Part shown: positions 25,834 to 36,612 of the stretch, piece by piece
How positions within the stretch are numbered: the first letter of the stretch is position 1
Layout: each line of letters begins with the position of its first letter
Origin: Pseudomonas sp. S37
Lineage (GTDB): Bacteria; Pseudomonadota; Gammaproteobacteria; Pseudomonadales; Pseudomonadaceae
DNA: 50,640 bases
Direction of reading: 5' to 3'
Assembly: GCF_016658545.1 (NCBI RefSeq)
Contig: NZ_JACVZC010000031.1
Coordinates: forward strand, 1 to 50,640
Position numbers and translations under genes: made by a program
Notes under the pieces: generated by a model
The model's input: only the letters and a program-made list of their open reading frames with translations
The model's database searches: none
What the model was told of the DNA's origin: nothing

Positions 25834-28800
25834 ATGGCCAATTCGATCTTTTCTGACGACTCCACCGATGCCTTGATTGCCAGCCGGCTGCCGGCCTGGC
25901 TGAGCGGAACGTCGCTGGACAACCTTTACGATCTGCACGAGTGCCAGCGTCGTCAACAACAGTTGCGACAACAGCTGCACGACCTGCTGGCGAAGATTAC
26001 GCCGGCGGATACATTTGCCGAGGGGCTACTGCAGCACGAGTTGCAGGCCCAGCATGCGCTGACCCTGGATGTTCGCCAGGCGCAACTGCGGCGCAAGGCC
26101 TTGCTGCGCTTCCCCTCGTACATCAGCCATATTCCCGATGGCATCAAGGAACAGGTGTACGAGCACAGCCTCCTGCAAGCGGCCATGCACAACTTCACCG
26201 AGGCTGAAGCAACCAACAGCGCGATCATGCCAGGCACTGTGTTGATGGATGAGCATGGGCGGCGCTGCACGCTGGCGCCGTCGCGCTTTTACAACCTGTG
26301 CAGGGCGCTGGATGTGGGGGGGCAGTACCAGTCCTATCTGCGAACGCAGCTGAGGCCGGATGGTGACGCCGGCAGGCGCATCGAGACGCTCTTCGAGCGC
26401 AGTATCCGCGCCAACCTGGAAGCGGCGCTGCGCCTGTCGCTGGCCAATGGCGAAATCACCGGGCGGGCGCAGGGCCATTGCACACCGCTGGTGGCCCTGT
26501 GCGCAACGGATGCCACGTTGCTGCCCGGCGTGAAGCCGAAGCAGTTGCGGGTGTTCGGCCTGCAGGTACGCGGGGCGGTGGCGTTCGAGCTGGGCGACCT
26601 GTCGGCTACCGGCGAGGGCGGGCAGGGCATTCTGTGCTGGATCCCCGATGACCCCAATGGCCCCTTGACCTGGTACACCTCCTGGGAGCAGTTGTTCCTC
26701 ACCCTGGGCAAACAGTTCCGCTTGCCGGGTTACGTCGGCTTTTTTCAGCGCTTTATCGGCGAGCACGACCGCGAAGCCTACATGCAGGCCTTGAGCAAAG
26801 CGTTGGCGGGCGGTGCGCAGGATGCACCGGTCCGGCTTGACGGCCGCCATGAGCCTATCGTGCAGCCCTTGTTCGCGTACCTGCGCAAGCTGCAGATCGA
26901 CACCCTGATGGAGAATGGCCGTGTGCATGCCGTACCTACCGGCCAAGTGGATGCACAGGTGCGTGATCGGCGCCTGCACTTTTACCTCCGTTTTGCCCTG
27001 GATGCGTTGGGCCTGGCCAGCTTTGCCTTGCCTGTACTGGCCTTGCCGCTGTTGGGCATTAGCGCCCTGCAGGTGGCCGACGAGGTGTATGAGGGTTACG
27101 CCGATTGGCAGCTGGGTAACCGGCAAGGTGCACTGGAGCATCTGTATTCGGTGGCTGAGACCGTGATCATGACGGCGGTGAATGTGGGGGCTGGCGCGGC
27201 AGCCCAGCGCCTGGCCCGTAGCGCCCACGTCGACGAACTGATACCTGTGCATACTGCAGCCGGCAAACTGAAACTGTGTGACCCTGCCCTGCCGGGTTAT
27301 GCCGTCGAGCATCGCGGTAAGGTGGCCGAGCTGATCGGTACAGCGCAGGGTGAATACCTGCGTACCCCGGCGGCCAGCTACCTTACCTACGTCGATGCGC
27401 ACACGCAGCAGCGGCGCATCCGCCACCCACTGCGTGGCAATGCCCATGCGCCGCTGATCGAAGACAACGGCGCCGGTGGCTGGCGCCATGAGCTGGAGAG
27501 CCCGCTGCAATGGCAGGACAGCCTGGAACTGCTGCAGGGGCTGCAGCACGACTGGGCGCAGCTCGATAGCCAAACGGCAGAGGATGTGTTGCAGGCCACG
27601 GGGGTCACTGGCGACCAGTTGCGCCGCTTGCATCTGGAGCAGCTTATCCCGCCCGCGCGGTTGCGCGAGGCTGTGCAGCGACATCAGCTGCATGCCCAAG
27701 CCCCTGATCTGTCGGGAGAGGCCTTCGAGCAGCACTTGCAAGCGCAACAGCCGGCCGCCAGCGCAGACGAGGCGTTGTTGCGCAGGGACTTCCCCGGTTT
27801 GAGTGGCTTCGGTGCCCGCGAGCTGGTCGAACAGGCCAGCGAGGCATCGCTGGAGCAGATGCAGGCCCGACAACGGGTACCGCTGGCCCTGGCTGAGCAG
27901 GCACGCTGGTACCTGCGCGATGCCCGCCTTGACCGTGCGTGTGCCGGGTTGTTGCAGGCGGCCGCAATCAATCGCGATACCGAGCAACTGGCCCTGGGCC
28001 TGATTGCCGAGCACGCGCCCTGGCGCAACGTGCGCGTGGAGCTGCGCACGGCCTCGTCCAGTGGTGAAAGGACCGCTTGGGCAGGTGCGCAGGACCCCAG
28101 CGAGGTGCGCACTGTAGTCAGGGTTGGGCGTGGTTACCTGGCGCTGGATGCAAACGGCCAGGCATTACCCTTTGCGCAGGCCGGTGACAGCCTTTTTGAA
28201 GCCTTGATGTTGCAACTTGACCCCTGGCAAAAAAGGGCCTTGGGCGATGCTGGCGAATCGCCCGAGGCCCTGTCGCGTGCGGTGGCGCAGTGGGCGAGCG
28301 GGCAGCGTGACAGGGCTGCCAAGCTGTTGGGCATGGCACCGGTCGGGCTTGGCTTCAGGCCGCCATTGCGGCTTGGCGATGGCCGACTGGGTTATCCATT
28401 GAGTGGCCGGGGCGAGAGCAGTAACAGTGCATTGCGGCGGGGTATGCAGCTGCTTTTTGCCCACGGTGAAGACAATGTCGATGAATTCGTGGCGAACGCC
28501 CGGCGGCAAGGGGTATTGCCGTGGAACCGCTTCTTGAACTTGTGCGAGCAACTGCGCGCACTGGACAGGGCGTTGGGGCAATGGCGCCGGCAATCGAGCG
28601 GGCCAATCCAGCTGATCAGGCGGGTACGCATGGCCCGCCGTATCCGGCGTGCCTGGCAGCGGCAAGCTGCAGGGGTGAGCGGTGGTTGCTCGCTGGACCT
28701 GGCAGGGTCCAGGTTGGGTGCGCTGCCAGCGCTTCCCGAGTCGGTGAGTTTTGCCCATATCAGTACGCTGAACCTGCGCGACATGCAGTTGACGACTGCG

Positions 28801-30993
28801 GCCGACAGCTTCCTGGCCCGGTTCACGCATGTGCAGCGCCTGGACTTGTCGCAAAACCGCCTGACGGCGATCCCGGACACGCCTTACATGACCCGGTTGC
28901 AGGAGGTTGACCTGCGCAACAACCGCATCGTCGAGGTGAGTGAAGCGCAAGCACAGGCGATGCGCTTGAACCCTGATCGTGTGCGCTTGCAGGGTAACCC
29001 GCTGTCTGCGGCAGCGCTTGAGCGCTTGGCCGCGCAGGCATCGCCAGTTGTCGAGCTACCGGTGCTGGCAGGGGATCCCTGGTTCGAGGACATGAACCAG
29101 CAGTTCATTGCGCAGTGCCGGGACGAGTGGCAGACGCTTAGGCAAGAGGCCGACAGCGTCGGCTTCTTTGTGTTTCTTGAAGAGTTGCGCAACGGCGAGG
29201 CTTATGCCCGCGATCCGGCTGACATTCGCCGCCAGGTCAACGAACTGCTCTGGGCAATGTACCGACACACGCTGGTACGGGAAACACTGTTCCAAATGGC
29301 AACCCTACCTCGGCGCATCACCTCGCTTGATGAAATGGTGGTCGGCTTGAAAGTGGTATTGCGAACGCAGGGCATGCGCGGCCGGCGCCTGGAGCGAGAG
29401 CTACGCGACTTGGGGCGTGAGCAGTTCCGGCTCGATCAAGTGAACCGCTTTGCTGCCAGGCACATTGAACATTTGCGGGCAAGCGGCCAGCATTTCAATA
29501 ACAATGACGTTTATATGGCATTGCGTACCAGGCTTGCCGAGCCATTGGGCCTGTACGGCCAGCCCAGGTATCTCGACTTGCAGCATGTCACCAGCGTGAC
29601 TGCGGATGACCTGGTGGCCGCCGAAGCGGCTGTCTACGAGGCCGAGAGCGCCGAACAGCTGAGCCGGTTTCTGGCGCAGCAACGCTTCTGGCAAGACCAT
29701 GTGCGGTTGGCGTATGCCGACCAGTTCGCCGGGTTGCCCGAGGCTGACGCGGCAGAGCGCAGTGCCGCAGAGCAGGTGTTGACGCTGAGCCTTGCCCGTG
29801 GGAACTACTGGGCCTGGTACCGCTTGCAGCCGCCACATGGCCCAGGCACGCGCGCCTTCGCCCATCTATCCAGGCGCCTGGAAGAAAGCCTTCAGCTTTG
29901 GCGAGGTCAGGAGGGAGACCCCGAACATGCCGGGCGAACACACCTGGCGAACCTGCTGCGCAGCATATGGCAGTCACAGTACCGGGGTGGTGGGGATTTT
30001 GCAGATACTGCGATGGACGGGCTGGCCATCAGTTCGTTACCCAGGCTGGCGCCGGGTATCATGTTCGACCGGTTGAACGCCTTCACCTTGTGCAACCAGC
30101 AGATCAGTGCAGTGGACGCAGATTTCCTCAGCCGCTTTCCCAACATGCAAGTGCTGGACTTGTCCGGTAACCGGCTGGCGGCGCTGGATGGGCTTGAGCA
30201 TTTACCACGCCTGCGCCGGTTGAACCTGGGTGGCAACCAGCTAAGTGCAGTGGGGGGCCTGGAGCACCTGAGCCAGCTGGTAGAACTGGATTTGAGCGGG
30301 AATGACCTGAGCGAAGTGCCGGCTGCGCTGGAGCAGTTGACGCAGTTGAGCCGCCTGGATCTGTCGTTCAACCAGTTGACGCGCCTTGACGAGCGGGTAG
30401 CACAACTGGTGCGCCTGGAGAACCTGCAACTGAGTGGCAACCTGCTCGACAACCTGCCGGGCAGCCTGACGGGCCTTGCCCAACTCAGAACGTTGAACCT
30501 GAGCGGCAACCGGCTGGCGACGGTGCCGAATGGGCTCAATCAGCTTGGCAGGCTGGTCGAGTTGTACCTGCACGATAACCACATAACGCTGGATGCCGAA
30601 AGCCAGCCGCGACTGGAGTGGTTTACCAGCCTGCAAGTACTTACCCTGGGCAGCAACCCGCTGGGCGCATTGCCACAATTGCGCTTCAACGTACACCTGC
30701 AGTTCTTGTCCCTGCGTGATGCAGGCCTGCACAGTTTTCCGCTTGGCTTGTTGCAGAACTACCCGGAGCTGGCCGTGGATTTGCGAGGTAATCGCATAGA
30801 GACACTGAGTGAGCAGGCATTGGCCTGGATTGAGCTGCACCCGCGGTATGTCAACCTTGAGCACAACCGCCTGAACCAGGCGACCCTGCTACGGGTACGC
30901 CAGGCCGTGGCGCGGCTGCAGGAGCAGCAGGCAAGGGCCGAGCAGGAACAGCTGCCACAGTTGAGCACGAGAGCACCTGGGCGCCGTGGCTGA
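25834..30993 (+). CDS. LRR/NEL-family giant protein with inactive NEL domain and extra C-terminal LRR block
   Basis: This 1719-residue protein is collinear with the 1440-residue paralogue over its first about 1330 residues, sharing for example DALIASRLP at the N-terminus and GDGRLGYPLSGRGESS in the middle. It has a DUF6543-like region, a short LRR block (about 950-1065) and a NEL-like domain (about 1090-1330). The catalytic Cys-x-Asp position reads ITSLDEM: serine S1164 replaces cysteine, D1166 is kept. A second linker and about a dozen further LRRs follow (about 1395-1690, e.g. LDLSGNRLAALDGLEHLPRL), then a Gln/Arg-rich end. No second NEL domain follows. The ATG has AGGAG nearby and the frame is open throughout, so it is probably expressed. 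A decoy, regulator or binding role is inferred. Confidence 0.85.
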   Translation: MANSIFSDDSTDALIASRLPAWLSGTSLDNLYDLHECQRRQQQLRQQLHDLLAKITPADTFAEGLLQHELQAQHALTLDVRQAQLRRKALLRFPSYISHIPDGIKEQVYEHSLLQAAMHNFTEAEATNSAIMPGTVLMDEHGRRCTLAPSRFYNLCRALDVGGQYQSYLRTQLRPDGDAGRRIETLFERSIRANLEAALRLSLANGEITGRAQGHCTPLVALCATDATLLPGVKPKQLRVFGLQVRGAVAFELGDLSATGEGGQGILCWIPDDPNGPLTWYTSWEQLFLTLGKQFRLPGYVGFFQRFIGEHDREAYMQALSKALAGGAQDAPVRLDGRHEPIVQPLFAYLRKLQIDTLMENGRVHAVPTGQVDAQVRDRRLHFYLRFALDALGLASFALPVLALPLLGISALQVADEVYEGYADWQLGNRQGALEHLYSVAETVIMTAVNVGAGAAAQRLARSAHVDELIPVHTAAGKLKLCDPALPGYAVEHRGKVAELIGTAQGEYLRTPAASYLTYVDAHTQQRRIRHPLRGNAHAPLIEDNGAGGWRHELESPLQWQDSLELLQGLQHDWAQLDSQTAEDVLQATGVTGDQLRRLHLEQLIPPARLREAVQRHQLHAQAPDLSGEAFEQHLQAQQPAASADEALLRRDFPGLSGFGARELVEQASEASLEQMQARQRVPLALAEQARWYLRDARLDRACAGLLQAAAINRDTEQLALGLIAEHAPWRNVRVELRTASSSGERTAWAGAQDPSEVRTVVRVGRGYLALDANGQALPFAQAGDSLFEALMLQLDPWQKRALGDAGESPEALSRAVAQWASGQRDRAAKLLGMAPVGLGFRPPLRLGDGRLGYPLSGRGESSNSALRRGMQLLFAHGEDNVDEFVANARRQGVLPWNRFLNLCEQLRALDRALGQWRRQSSGPIQLIRRVRMARRIRRAWQRQAAGVSGGCSLDLAGSRLGALPALPESVSFAHISTLNLRDMQLTTAADSFLARFTHVQRLDLSQNRLTAIPDTPYMTRLQEVDLRNNRIVEVSEAQAQAMRLNPDRVRLQGNPLSAAALERLAAQASPVVELPVLAGDPWFEDMNQQFIAQCRDEWQTLRQEADSVGFFVFLEELRNGEAYARDPADIRRQVNELLWAMYRHTLVRETLFQMATLPRRITSLDEMVVGLKVVLRTQGMRGRRLERELRDLGREQFRLDQVNRFAARHIEHLRASGQHFNNNDVYMALRTRLAEPLGLYGQPRYLDLQHVTSVTADDLVAAEAAVYEAESAEQLSRFLAQQRFWQDHVRLAYADQFAGLPEADAAERSAAEQVLTLSLARGNYWAWYRLQPPHGPGTRAFAHLSRRLEESLQLWRGQEGDPEHAGRTHLANLLRSIWQSQYRGGGDFADTAMDGLAISSLPRLAPGIMFDRLNAFTLCNQQISAVDADFLSRFPNMQVLDLSGNRLAALDGLEHLPRLRRLNLGGNQLSAVGGLEHLSQLVELDLSGNDLSEVPAALEQLTQLSRLDLSFNQLTRLDERVAQLVRLENLQLSGNLLDNLPGSLTGLAQLRTLNLSGNRLATVPNGLNQLGRLVELYLHDNHITLDAESQPRLEWFTSLQVLTLGSNPLGALPQLRFNVHLQFLSLRDAGLHSFPLGLLQNYPELAVDLRGNRIETLSEQALAWIELHPRYVNLEHNRLNQATLLRVRQAVARLQEQQARAEQEQLPQLSTRAPGRRG

Positions 30994-31054
30994 GGTTCGG
31001 CGACAATCACAGGCGTAAGGGGAAGTGTTCGGCGGGCTTTAGCATCGCTTATGC

Positions 31055-31084
31055 GATCGAGCGCCGCCCGCGCGGCGCTCGATC
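31055..31084. repeat. Perfect hairpin repeat after second NEL gene
   Basis: GATCGAGCGCCGC (31055-31067) pairs perfectly with 31072-31084 across a CCGC loop. It lies 62 bp after the NEL gene stop, without a T-run, and resembles a second REP class of Pseudomonas. The rest of 30994-31286 shows no gene and no recognisable NEL remnant. Confidence 0.7.
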
Positions 31085-31286
31085 TCACAGGCACCCAAGA
31101 ACTCAAGGCATGCACCCGTGCAGCCGCCACCGTATTCGCGGTGGTTCGACGCCTCGATGAACCCGCTCTCATGGAACTGCACATAACTCAGTGAATTAGC
31201 AGGGACACTGTGGGAGCGCGGACCGCTTGCGAACTCAGTCTCTGCGCAACAGCGCAGCGCAAAGGGCTGGGCGATCTCCTACAGGT

Positions 31287-31517
31287 TCACCGCTCGTGCC
31301 GGGCCATCCAGCGCAGCAGCGCCGCAATCGGTACGCTGCGGTGTGCCTCGTGCCGGTAGGGCTTGCCCTCGGCGGTATAGCGTTCACGATAGCGGCTGAG
31401 TACCAGGCTACGCCCATCGGCAGAAACCCGTGCCTCCAGTTCGTGCAGCACGAGCGCTTGCCGAGCCGCACCTTCAAGGCGCCTGAACAGCAGCATGGCG
31501 GCCTGGGCGTCATTCAT
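31287..31517 (-). CDS. Small conserved-looking hypothetical protein
   Basis: This 76-residue soluble, charged protein was not recognised. It is rich in Arg, Ala and Glu, with two pieces: a predicted helix ([24 protein letters not shown]) and a strand-rich part ([21 protein letters not shown]). Its ATG overlaps the stop of the truncated mlaA as ATGAATGA, so it was probably translated by coupling to mlaA. The open frame continues upstream, but the ATG at 31517 fits the coupling best. It may no longer be expressed now that the mlaA promoter and start are gone. Confidence 0.55.
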   Translation of the reverse strand: MNDAQAAMLLFRRLEGAARQALVLHELEARVSADGRSLVLSRYRERYTAEGKPYRHEAHRSVPIAALLRWMARHER

Positions 31518-32007
31518 CGCTGGTGACCTCCGGGCAATTGACCTGCCAGGTGCCGGGGCTGCCGGCTTTGCCTTCGGCCACCAGGTTGCTGCGCCGCTGT
31601 GCGGTGTAGTCACGCAGCGCGACGTAGTAATCGGGCCAGGTGCGCAGCAGATCGGTCAGCGGCAGCGCTTCGGCACGGCCGTCGACGATGCCGCCTGCCG
31701 TGGCGACGTTGCCCAGGCTGTCGACGGTATCGCTGTTGTCGCCGAACGGGTCCACCGCCATGCTCAGCACCTGGCCGGTGGCATCACGCAAATTGTGCGT
31801 ACCCAACAGCGGCAATTCGACCACAGGGCCGGCGGCGACATCCCATACCCCGAACGTCTGGCCAAAGTCCGAGCGGTGCTGGCTCAGCCCCATTTTCCCA
31901 GACACATCGACCAGCCCCGCCACGCCCAGGGTGGTATTGAAGATGAAGCGGGTGAGGCTGGTCATCGCCCGTTCGCCGTTGCCCTGCAACAGGTCGTTGA
32001 CGAACAC
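31510..32007 (-). pseudogene. mlaA: mlaA (vacJ) fragment lacking its 5' part
   Basis: About 166 C-terminal residues of the outer-membrane lipoprotein MlaA remain, from [15 protein letters not shown] through [17 protein letters not shown] and [10 protein letters not shown] to the end. MlaA removes misplaced phospholipids from the outer leaflet with OmpC/OmpF and the MlaBCDEF system. The family is about 230-250 residues with an N-terminal lipobox; here the signal peptide, lipobox and first helices are absent. Homology ends abruptly at about 32007, where regulator sequence on the opposite strand begins. The remaining frame has an accidental ATG upstream but no lipoprotein signal, so no functional product is expected. 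Another full mlaA may exist elsewhere. Confidence 0.85.
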
Positions 32008-32323
32008 AGTGGTCTGGTGTTGTGCCAGCGGCTTTTGGCCGAGCACAAGGTGGCGGTGATCATGTTGACCGCCATGGGCGAGTTGAGTGACCGGGTGGTG
32101 GGCCTGGAGCTGGGGGCCGACGACTACCTGACCAAGCCGTTTGCTGCCCGTGAATTGCTGGCCCGTGTGCGGGCGGTGCTGCGCAGGGCCGGGGAAGTGG
32201 CGGGTGGCGCAATGTGCAAGTGAGCCGGCTGCGGCGCAAACTGGAAGCCGACAATTGCAATGAGCCGCTGATCCGCACCCTGCGCAACGCGAGCTACCTG
32301 TTCACGCCAACAGTGGTGAAGCG

Positions 32324-32327
<4 letters not shown>
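32008..32327 (+). pseudogene. OmpR-family response regulator remnant
   Basis: The fragment begins mid-receiver ([13 protein letters not shown]) and continues through [40 protein letters not shown] and VLRRAGE. The first about 55 residues, including the phospho-acceptor aspartate, are missing. At about 32210 the reading frame breaks: the first part stops at 32223. A second frame resumes with [14 protein letters not shown], the recognition-helix end of the winged helix, and runs to a stop at 32325-32327 overlapping the kinase ATG. The core of the DNA-binding domain is therefore deleted with a frame change. It was the cognate regulator of the sensor kinase that follows. Confidence 0.88.
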
Positions 32328-33679
<1,352 letters not shown>

Positions 33680-34144
33680 TCAGAGCCCCAGTTCGCTGAG
33701 CCCGGGGTGATCGTCCGGGCGCCGGCCCAATGGCCAGTGGAACTTGCGCTCTGTTTCGCTGATGGGGTGTTCGTTGATGCTTGAATGGCGGTTCTGCATC
33801 AGCCCGTCTTCGGCAAATTCCCAGTTCTCGTTGCCATAGGCGCGGAACCACTGGCCGCTGTCGTCGTGGTATTCGTAGGCATAGCGCACGGCGATGCGGT
33901 TGCCGGTGAAGGCCCACAGCTCCTTGATCAGGCGGTACTCCAGTTCATGGTGCCATTTGCGCGTGAGGAATGCCTCGACCTCGGCACGGCCACGGGGGAA
34001 CTCGACGCGGTTACGCCAGACCGTGTCAGGGGTGTAGGCCAGCGCGACCTTGGCCGGGTCGCGGCCGTTCCAGCCATCCTCGGCCAGGCGAACCTTTTCG
34101 ATGGCGCTTTCGCGGGTGAAAGGGGGGAGCGGTGGGCGGGACAT
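33680..34144 (-). CDS. DUF1348 (NTF2-like) family protein
   Basis: This 154-residue soluble protein has the DUF1348/NTF2-like pattern: an N-terminal helix ([19 protein letters not shown]), the TPDTVWRNR strand, then curved-sheet strands ([25 protein letters not shown]) and the conserved [11 protein letters not shown] region. NTF2-like folds form small hydrophobic pockets used by isomerases, dehydratases and binding proteins; no catalytic assignment is possible. It is convergent with the sensor kinase, with directly adjacent stop codons. A GGAG-type site upstream supports the ATG at 34144. Confidence 0.88.
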   Translation of the reverse strand: MSRPPLPPFTRESAIEKVRLAEDGWNGRDPAKVALAYTPDTVWRNRVEFPRGRAEVEAFLTRKWHHELEYRLIKELWAFTGNRIAVRYAYEYHDDSGQWFRAYGNENWEFAEDGLMQNRHSSINEHPISETERKFHWPLGRRPDDHPGLSELGL

Positions 34145-34269
34145 CGGGGGTACTCCTCAGGTCGATGGGCTTGTAGAAGCGTAGTAGCGGATGCCTGAAG
34201 TGAGAATGGATGTGTCTGGCACATCATGATTGCGGGGGGGAACAATGCTCAGGTGTCATGCCAGGGTGG

Positions 34270-34320
34270 TGCATGGCACCGGCTGCGCCGGTGTTCGCGG
34301 CTAAAGCCGCTCCTACAGGG
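34270..34320. repeat. REP element
   Basis: CACCGGCTGCGCCGGTG hairpin is followed by TTCGCGGCTAAAGCCGCTCC, a single REP between the MFS gene end and the DUF1348 gene start. The rest of 34145-34328 shows no gene. Confidence 0.8.
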
Positions 34321-34328
34321 GATAGCGG

Positions 34329-35510
34329 TCAGGTCATATCGGCTGCGGTCTTGCCGGTGGCTTTGCTGCGGCTACCCAGCCAGACCAGCAACAACCCGGC
34401 CGCCGCCAGCACGCCACCGGCCATCGGTACGGCGGCATAGCCCAGGTCAAGGCTGATCACTGCTCCACCCAGCGCCGCACCTACGGCGTTACCAAGGTTG
34501 AACGCACCGACGTTGATCGACGAAGCCAGCCCCGGCGCCTCGATGGCGGCGATCATCACACGCATCTGCAGCGGTGGCACCACGGCAAAGGTGAACATGC
34601 CCCACACCAGCAAGGCGATGGCGGCACCGACATGGCTGCCCAGCACCAGTGGCATCAGCAGCATGATCACTGCCAGCGCCGCGAGGAAAAGCCGCGCTGC
34701 CCCGTCAAGCGACCAGTCGGCCAGGCGGCCACCCAGGCTGTTGCCGAGGGTAAAGCCAACACCGATCAGCACCAGGCCCAGGGTGACGAAGCTGTCCGAG
34801 GCGCCGGTCAGTTCGGCCAGCACCGGCGCCACGTAGGTGTACAAGGTAAACATGGCGCCGGCACCGAGCACGGTGGTGGCCATGGCCAGCAGCACGCTGG
34901 GGCGGGCGATGACGGCCAGCTCCTTGCGCACATGCGGCACGCTGCCGCGTTCACCCTTGGGCAGGGCGTACCACAGTGCGGCCATGGCCAGCAGGCCCAG
35001 CACGGCGGTGCCGGCAAAGGCCATGCGCCAGCCAACCTGCTGGCCGACCCAGGTGGCGGCCGGCACGCCGCCGATGTTGGCGATGGTCAGGCCCATGAAC
35101 ATGGTGGCCACGGCGCTGGCCTGTTTGTCCTTGGGCACCACGCTGGCGGCCACCACTGCGCCCAGGCCGAAGAACGCACCGTGGTTGAGGCTGGTAACCA
35201 GCCGCGAGGCGAGCAGGGTGTAGTAGTCCGGCGACAGCGACGACAGCAGGTTGCCCAAGGTGAAGATGGCCATCAGCGCCATCAGCGCAGCGCGCTTGCC
35301 GAAACGGCTGAACAGCAACGTCATGATCGGCGCGCCGACCATCACGCCAATGGCATAGGCGGTAATCAGCATGCCGGCGCTGGGGATGCTCACACCCACG
35401 CCTTGGGCAATCACCGGCAGCAGGCCCATCGGGGTGAATTCGGTGGTGCCGATGCCAAAGGCACCGATCGCCAGGGCGAACAGGACCTTGCCGGGGGAAA
35501 GTGCGCTCAT
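34329..35510 (-). CDS. MFS transporter, DHA1 sugar/drug efflux type (AraJ-like)
   Basis: This 393-residue inner-membrane protein has about 12 membrane segments. The opening ALAIGAFGIGTTEFTPMGLLP is characteristic of the AraJ/NepI-like branch of DHA1 efflux proteins, and FSRFGKRAALM is the loop 2-3 motif. The start at 35510 is preceded by GGAGA and gives the normal family length; the open frame upstream is hydrophilic. It lies 65 bp downstream of an aldo-keto reductase gene on the same strand and is probably co-transcribed with it. The substrate (sugar, arabinoside, drug) is not visible. Confidence 0.88.
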   Translation of the reverse strand: MSALSPGKVLFALAIGAFGIGTTEFTPMGLLPVIAQGVGVSIPSAGMLITAYAIGVMVGAPIMTLLFSRFGKRAALMALMAIFTLGNLLSSLSPDYYTLLASRLVTSLNHGAFFGLGAVVAASVVPKDKQASAVATMFMGLTIANIGGVPAATWVGQQVGWRMAFAGTAVLGLLAMAALWYALPKGERGSVPHVRKELAVIARPSVLLAMATTVLGAGAMFTLYTYVAPVLAELTGASDSFVTLGLVLIGVGFTLGNSLGGRLADWSLDGAARLFLAALAVIMLLMPLVLGSHVGAAIALLVWGMFTFAVVPPLQMRVMIAAIEAPGLASSINVGAFNLGNAVGAALGGAVISLDLGYAAVPMAGGVLAAAGLLLVWLGSRSKATGKTAADMT

Positions 35511-35575
35511 CGAGAATCTCCGACTGTGAGCAGGTTGGGTACAAAGGCGGCCACCAGAGCAGCCGCGTAGGGGGA

Positions 35576-36379
35576 TCAATCCCAGTGTGGCGCCAGGCCG
35601 TCAGGGCTGACTTCGCGGCCGTTGCGCTCGAGCTTGGCGATACGCGCCATGTCGTCGGCGTCCAGCTTCAGGTCACGGGCAAGCAGGTTGCTGGCCAGGT
35701 TCTCGCGCTTGGTCGACGACGGAATCACCGCGTAGCCCAGCTGCAGGGCCCAGGCCAAGGCAACCTGGGCGACGGTGGCCTTGTGCTTGGCAGCGATCTC
35801 GGCCAGAACCGGGTCTTTCAGCACCTTGCCGTAGGCCAGGGTCATGTACGACGTGACCGTGATGCCTTGTTCCTTGAGGTACGCAGTCAGCGTGCTGTTC
35901 TGCAGGTACGGGCTGAGCTCGATCTGGTTGGTGGCGATTTCGCCTTTGCCGACCACTTCGATGGCTTGGCGGGTCAGTTCGATGTTGAAGTTGGACACGC
36001 CGATCTGACGGGTCAGGCCCAGCTTCTTCGCTTCGGCCAGGGCGTTCATGTACTCGCGCAGTTCAACGCCATTGCCCGGGGCTGGCCAGTGGATCAGCAG
36101 CAGGTCGACGTAGTCGGTGCGCAGTTTCTGCAGGCTGTCGCGCAGGCTGGGGATCAGCTTGTCGGCGGCGTAGTTGTCGACCCAGATCTTGGTGGTGATG
36201 AACAGCTCGCTGCGGGGTACGCCGCTTTCGGCGATGGCCTGGCCCACGTCAGCTTCGTTCTTGTAGATCTGCGCGGTGTCGATGACTCGGTAGCCCAGCG
36301 CCAGGGCCGACTTGACCGAATCGATGACGGCTTGGCCGGTGAGGCGGAAGGTGCCGAGGCCGAAGGATGGAATGCTCAT
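35576..36379 (-). CDS. dkgB: Aldo/keto reductase (2,5-diketo-D-gluconate reductase B-like)
   Basis: This 267-residue cytoplasmic NADPH-dependent reductase has the (beta/alpha)8 fold. The catalytic tetrad can be placed: Asp in RVIDTAQIY, the Tyr of the same motif, Lys in FITTKIWV and His in LLLIHWPAP. The cofactor loop shows IGVSNFN and [14 protein letters not shown]. Length and sequence fit DkgB, which reduces diketogluconate and methylglyoxal-like carbonyls. It is the first gene before the MFS transporter; a stress or sugar-acid detoxification pair is plausible. The 233 bp upstream (36380-36612) hold no gene and no motif I can name. Confidence 0.88.
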   Translation of the reverse strand: MSIPSFGLGTFRLTGQAVIDSVKSALALGYRVIDTAQIYKNEADVGQAIAESGVPRSELFITTKIWVDNYAADKLIPSLRDSLQKLRTDYVDLLLIHWPAPGNGVELREYMNALAEAKKLGLTRQIGVSNFNIELTRQAIEVVGKGEIATNQIELSPYLQNSTLTAYLKEQGITVTSYMTLAYGKVLKDPVLAEIAAKHKATVAQVALAWALQLGYAVIPSSTKRENLASNLLARDLKLDADDMARIAKLERNGREVSPDGLAPHWD

Positions 36380-36612
36380 GGATCTGCTCCTGGTGAGTGA
36401 GGGGGCCGGACTGAGCCTGGACGTTCAGGTCCGATCGCTCTTCGTGTGGGGAGCAGTGTGCGGGTTTGGCGGGGATTGATTAAGAGGGTGGGGTGCCAAG
36501 GTCCTTTGACCTGCGGTCAACAATAGGCGGTGCGGTCGTGACCGAAAGCCAGGCAATTTGACCCTGCCCCTGGCGCCTGCTGAGGCGTGAAAGGGGCGGG
36601 CCAATGCAATGA

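Noticed and set aside
30994..31286. Remnant of a lost second NEL domain after the second giant gene
   Set aside because: Translation of this stretch by eye gives no NEL-like motif; only a REP-like hairpin is visible.
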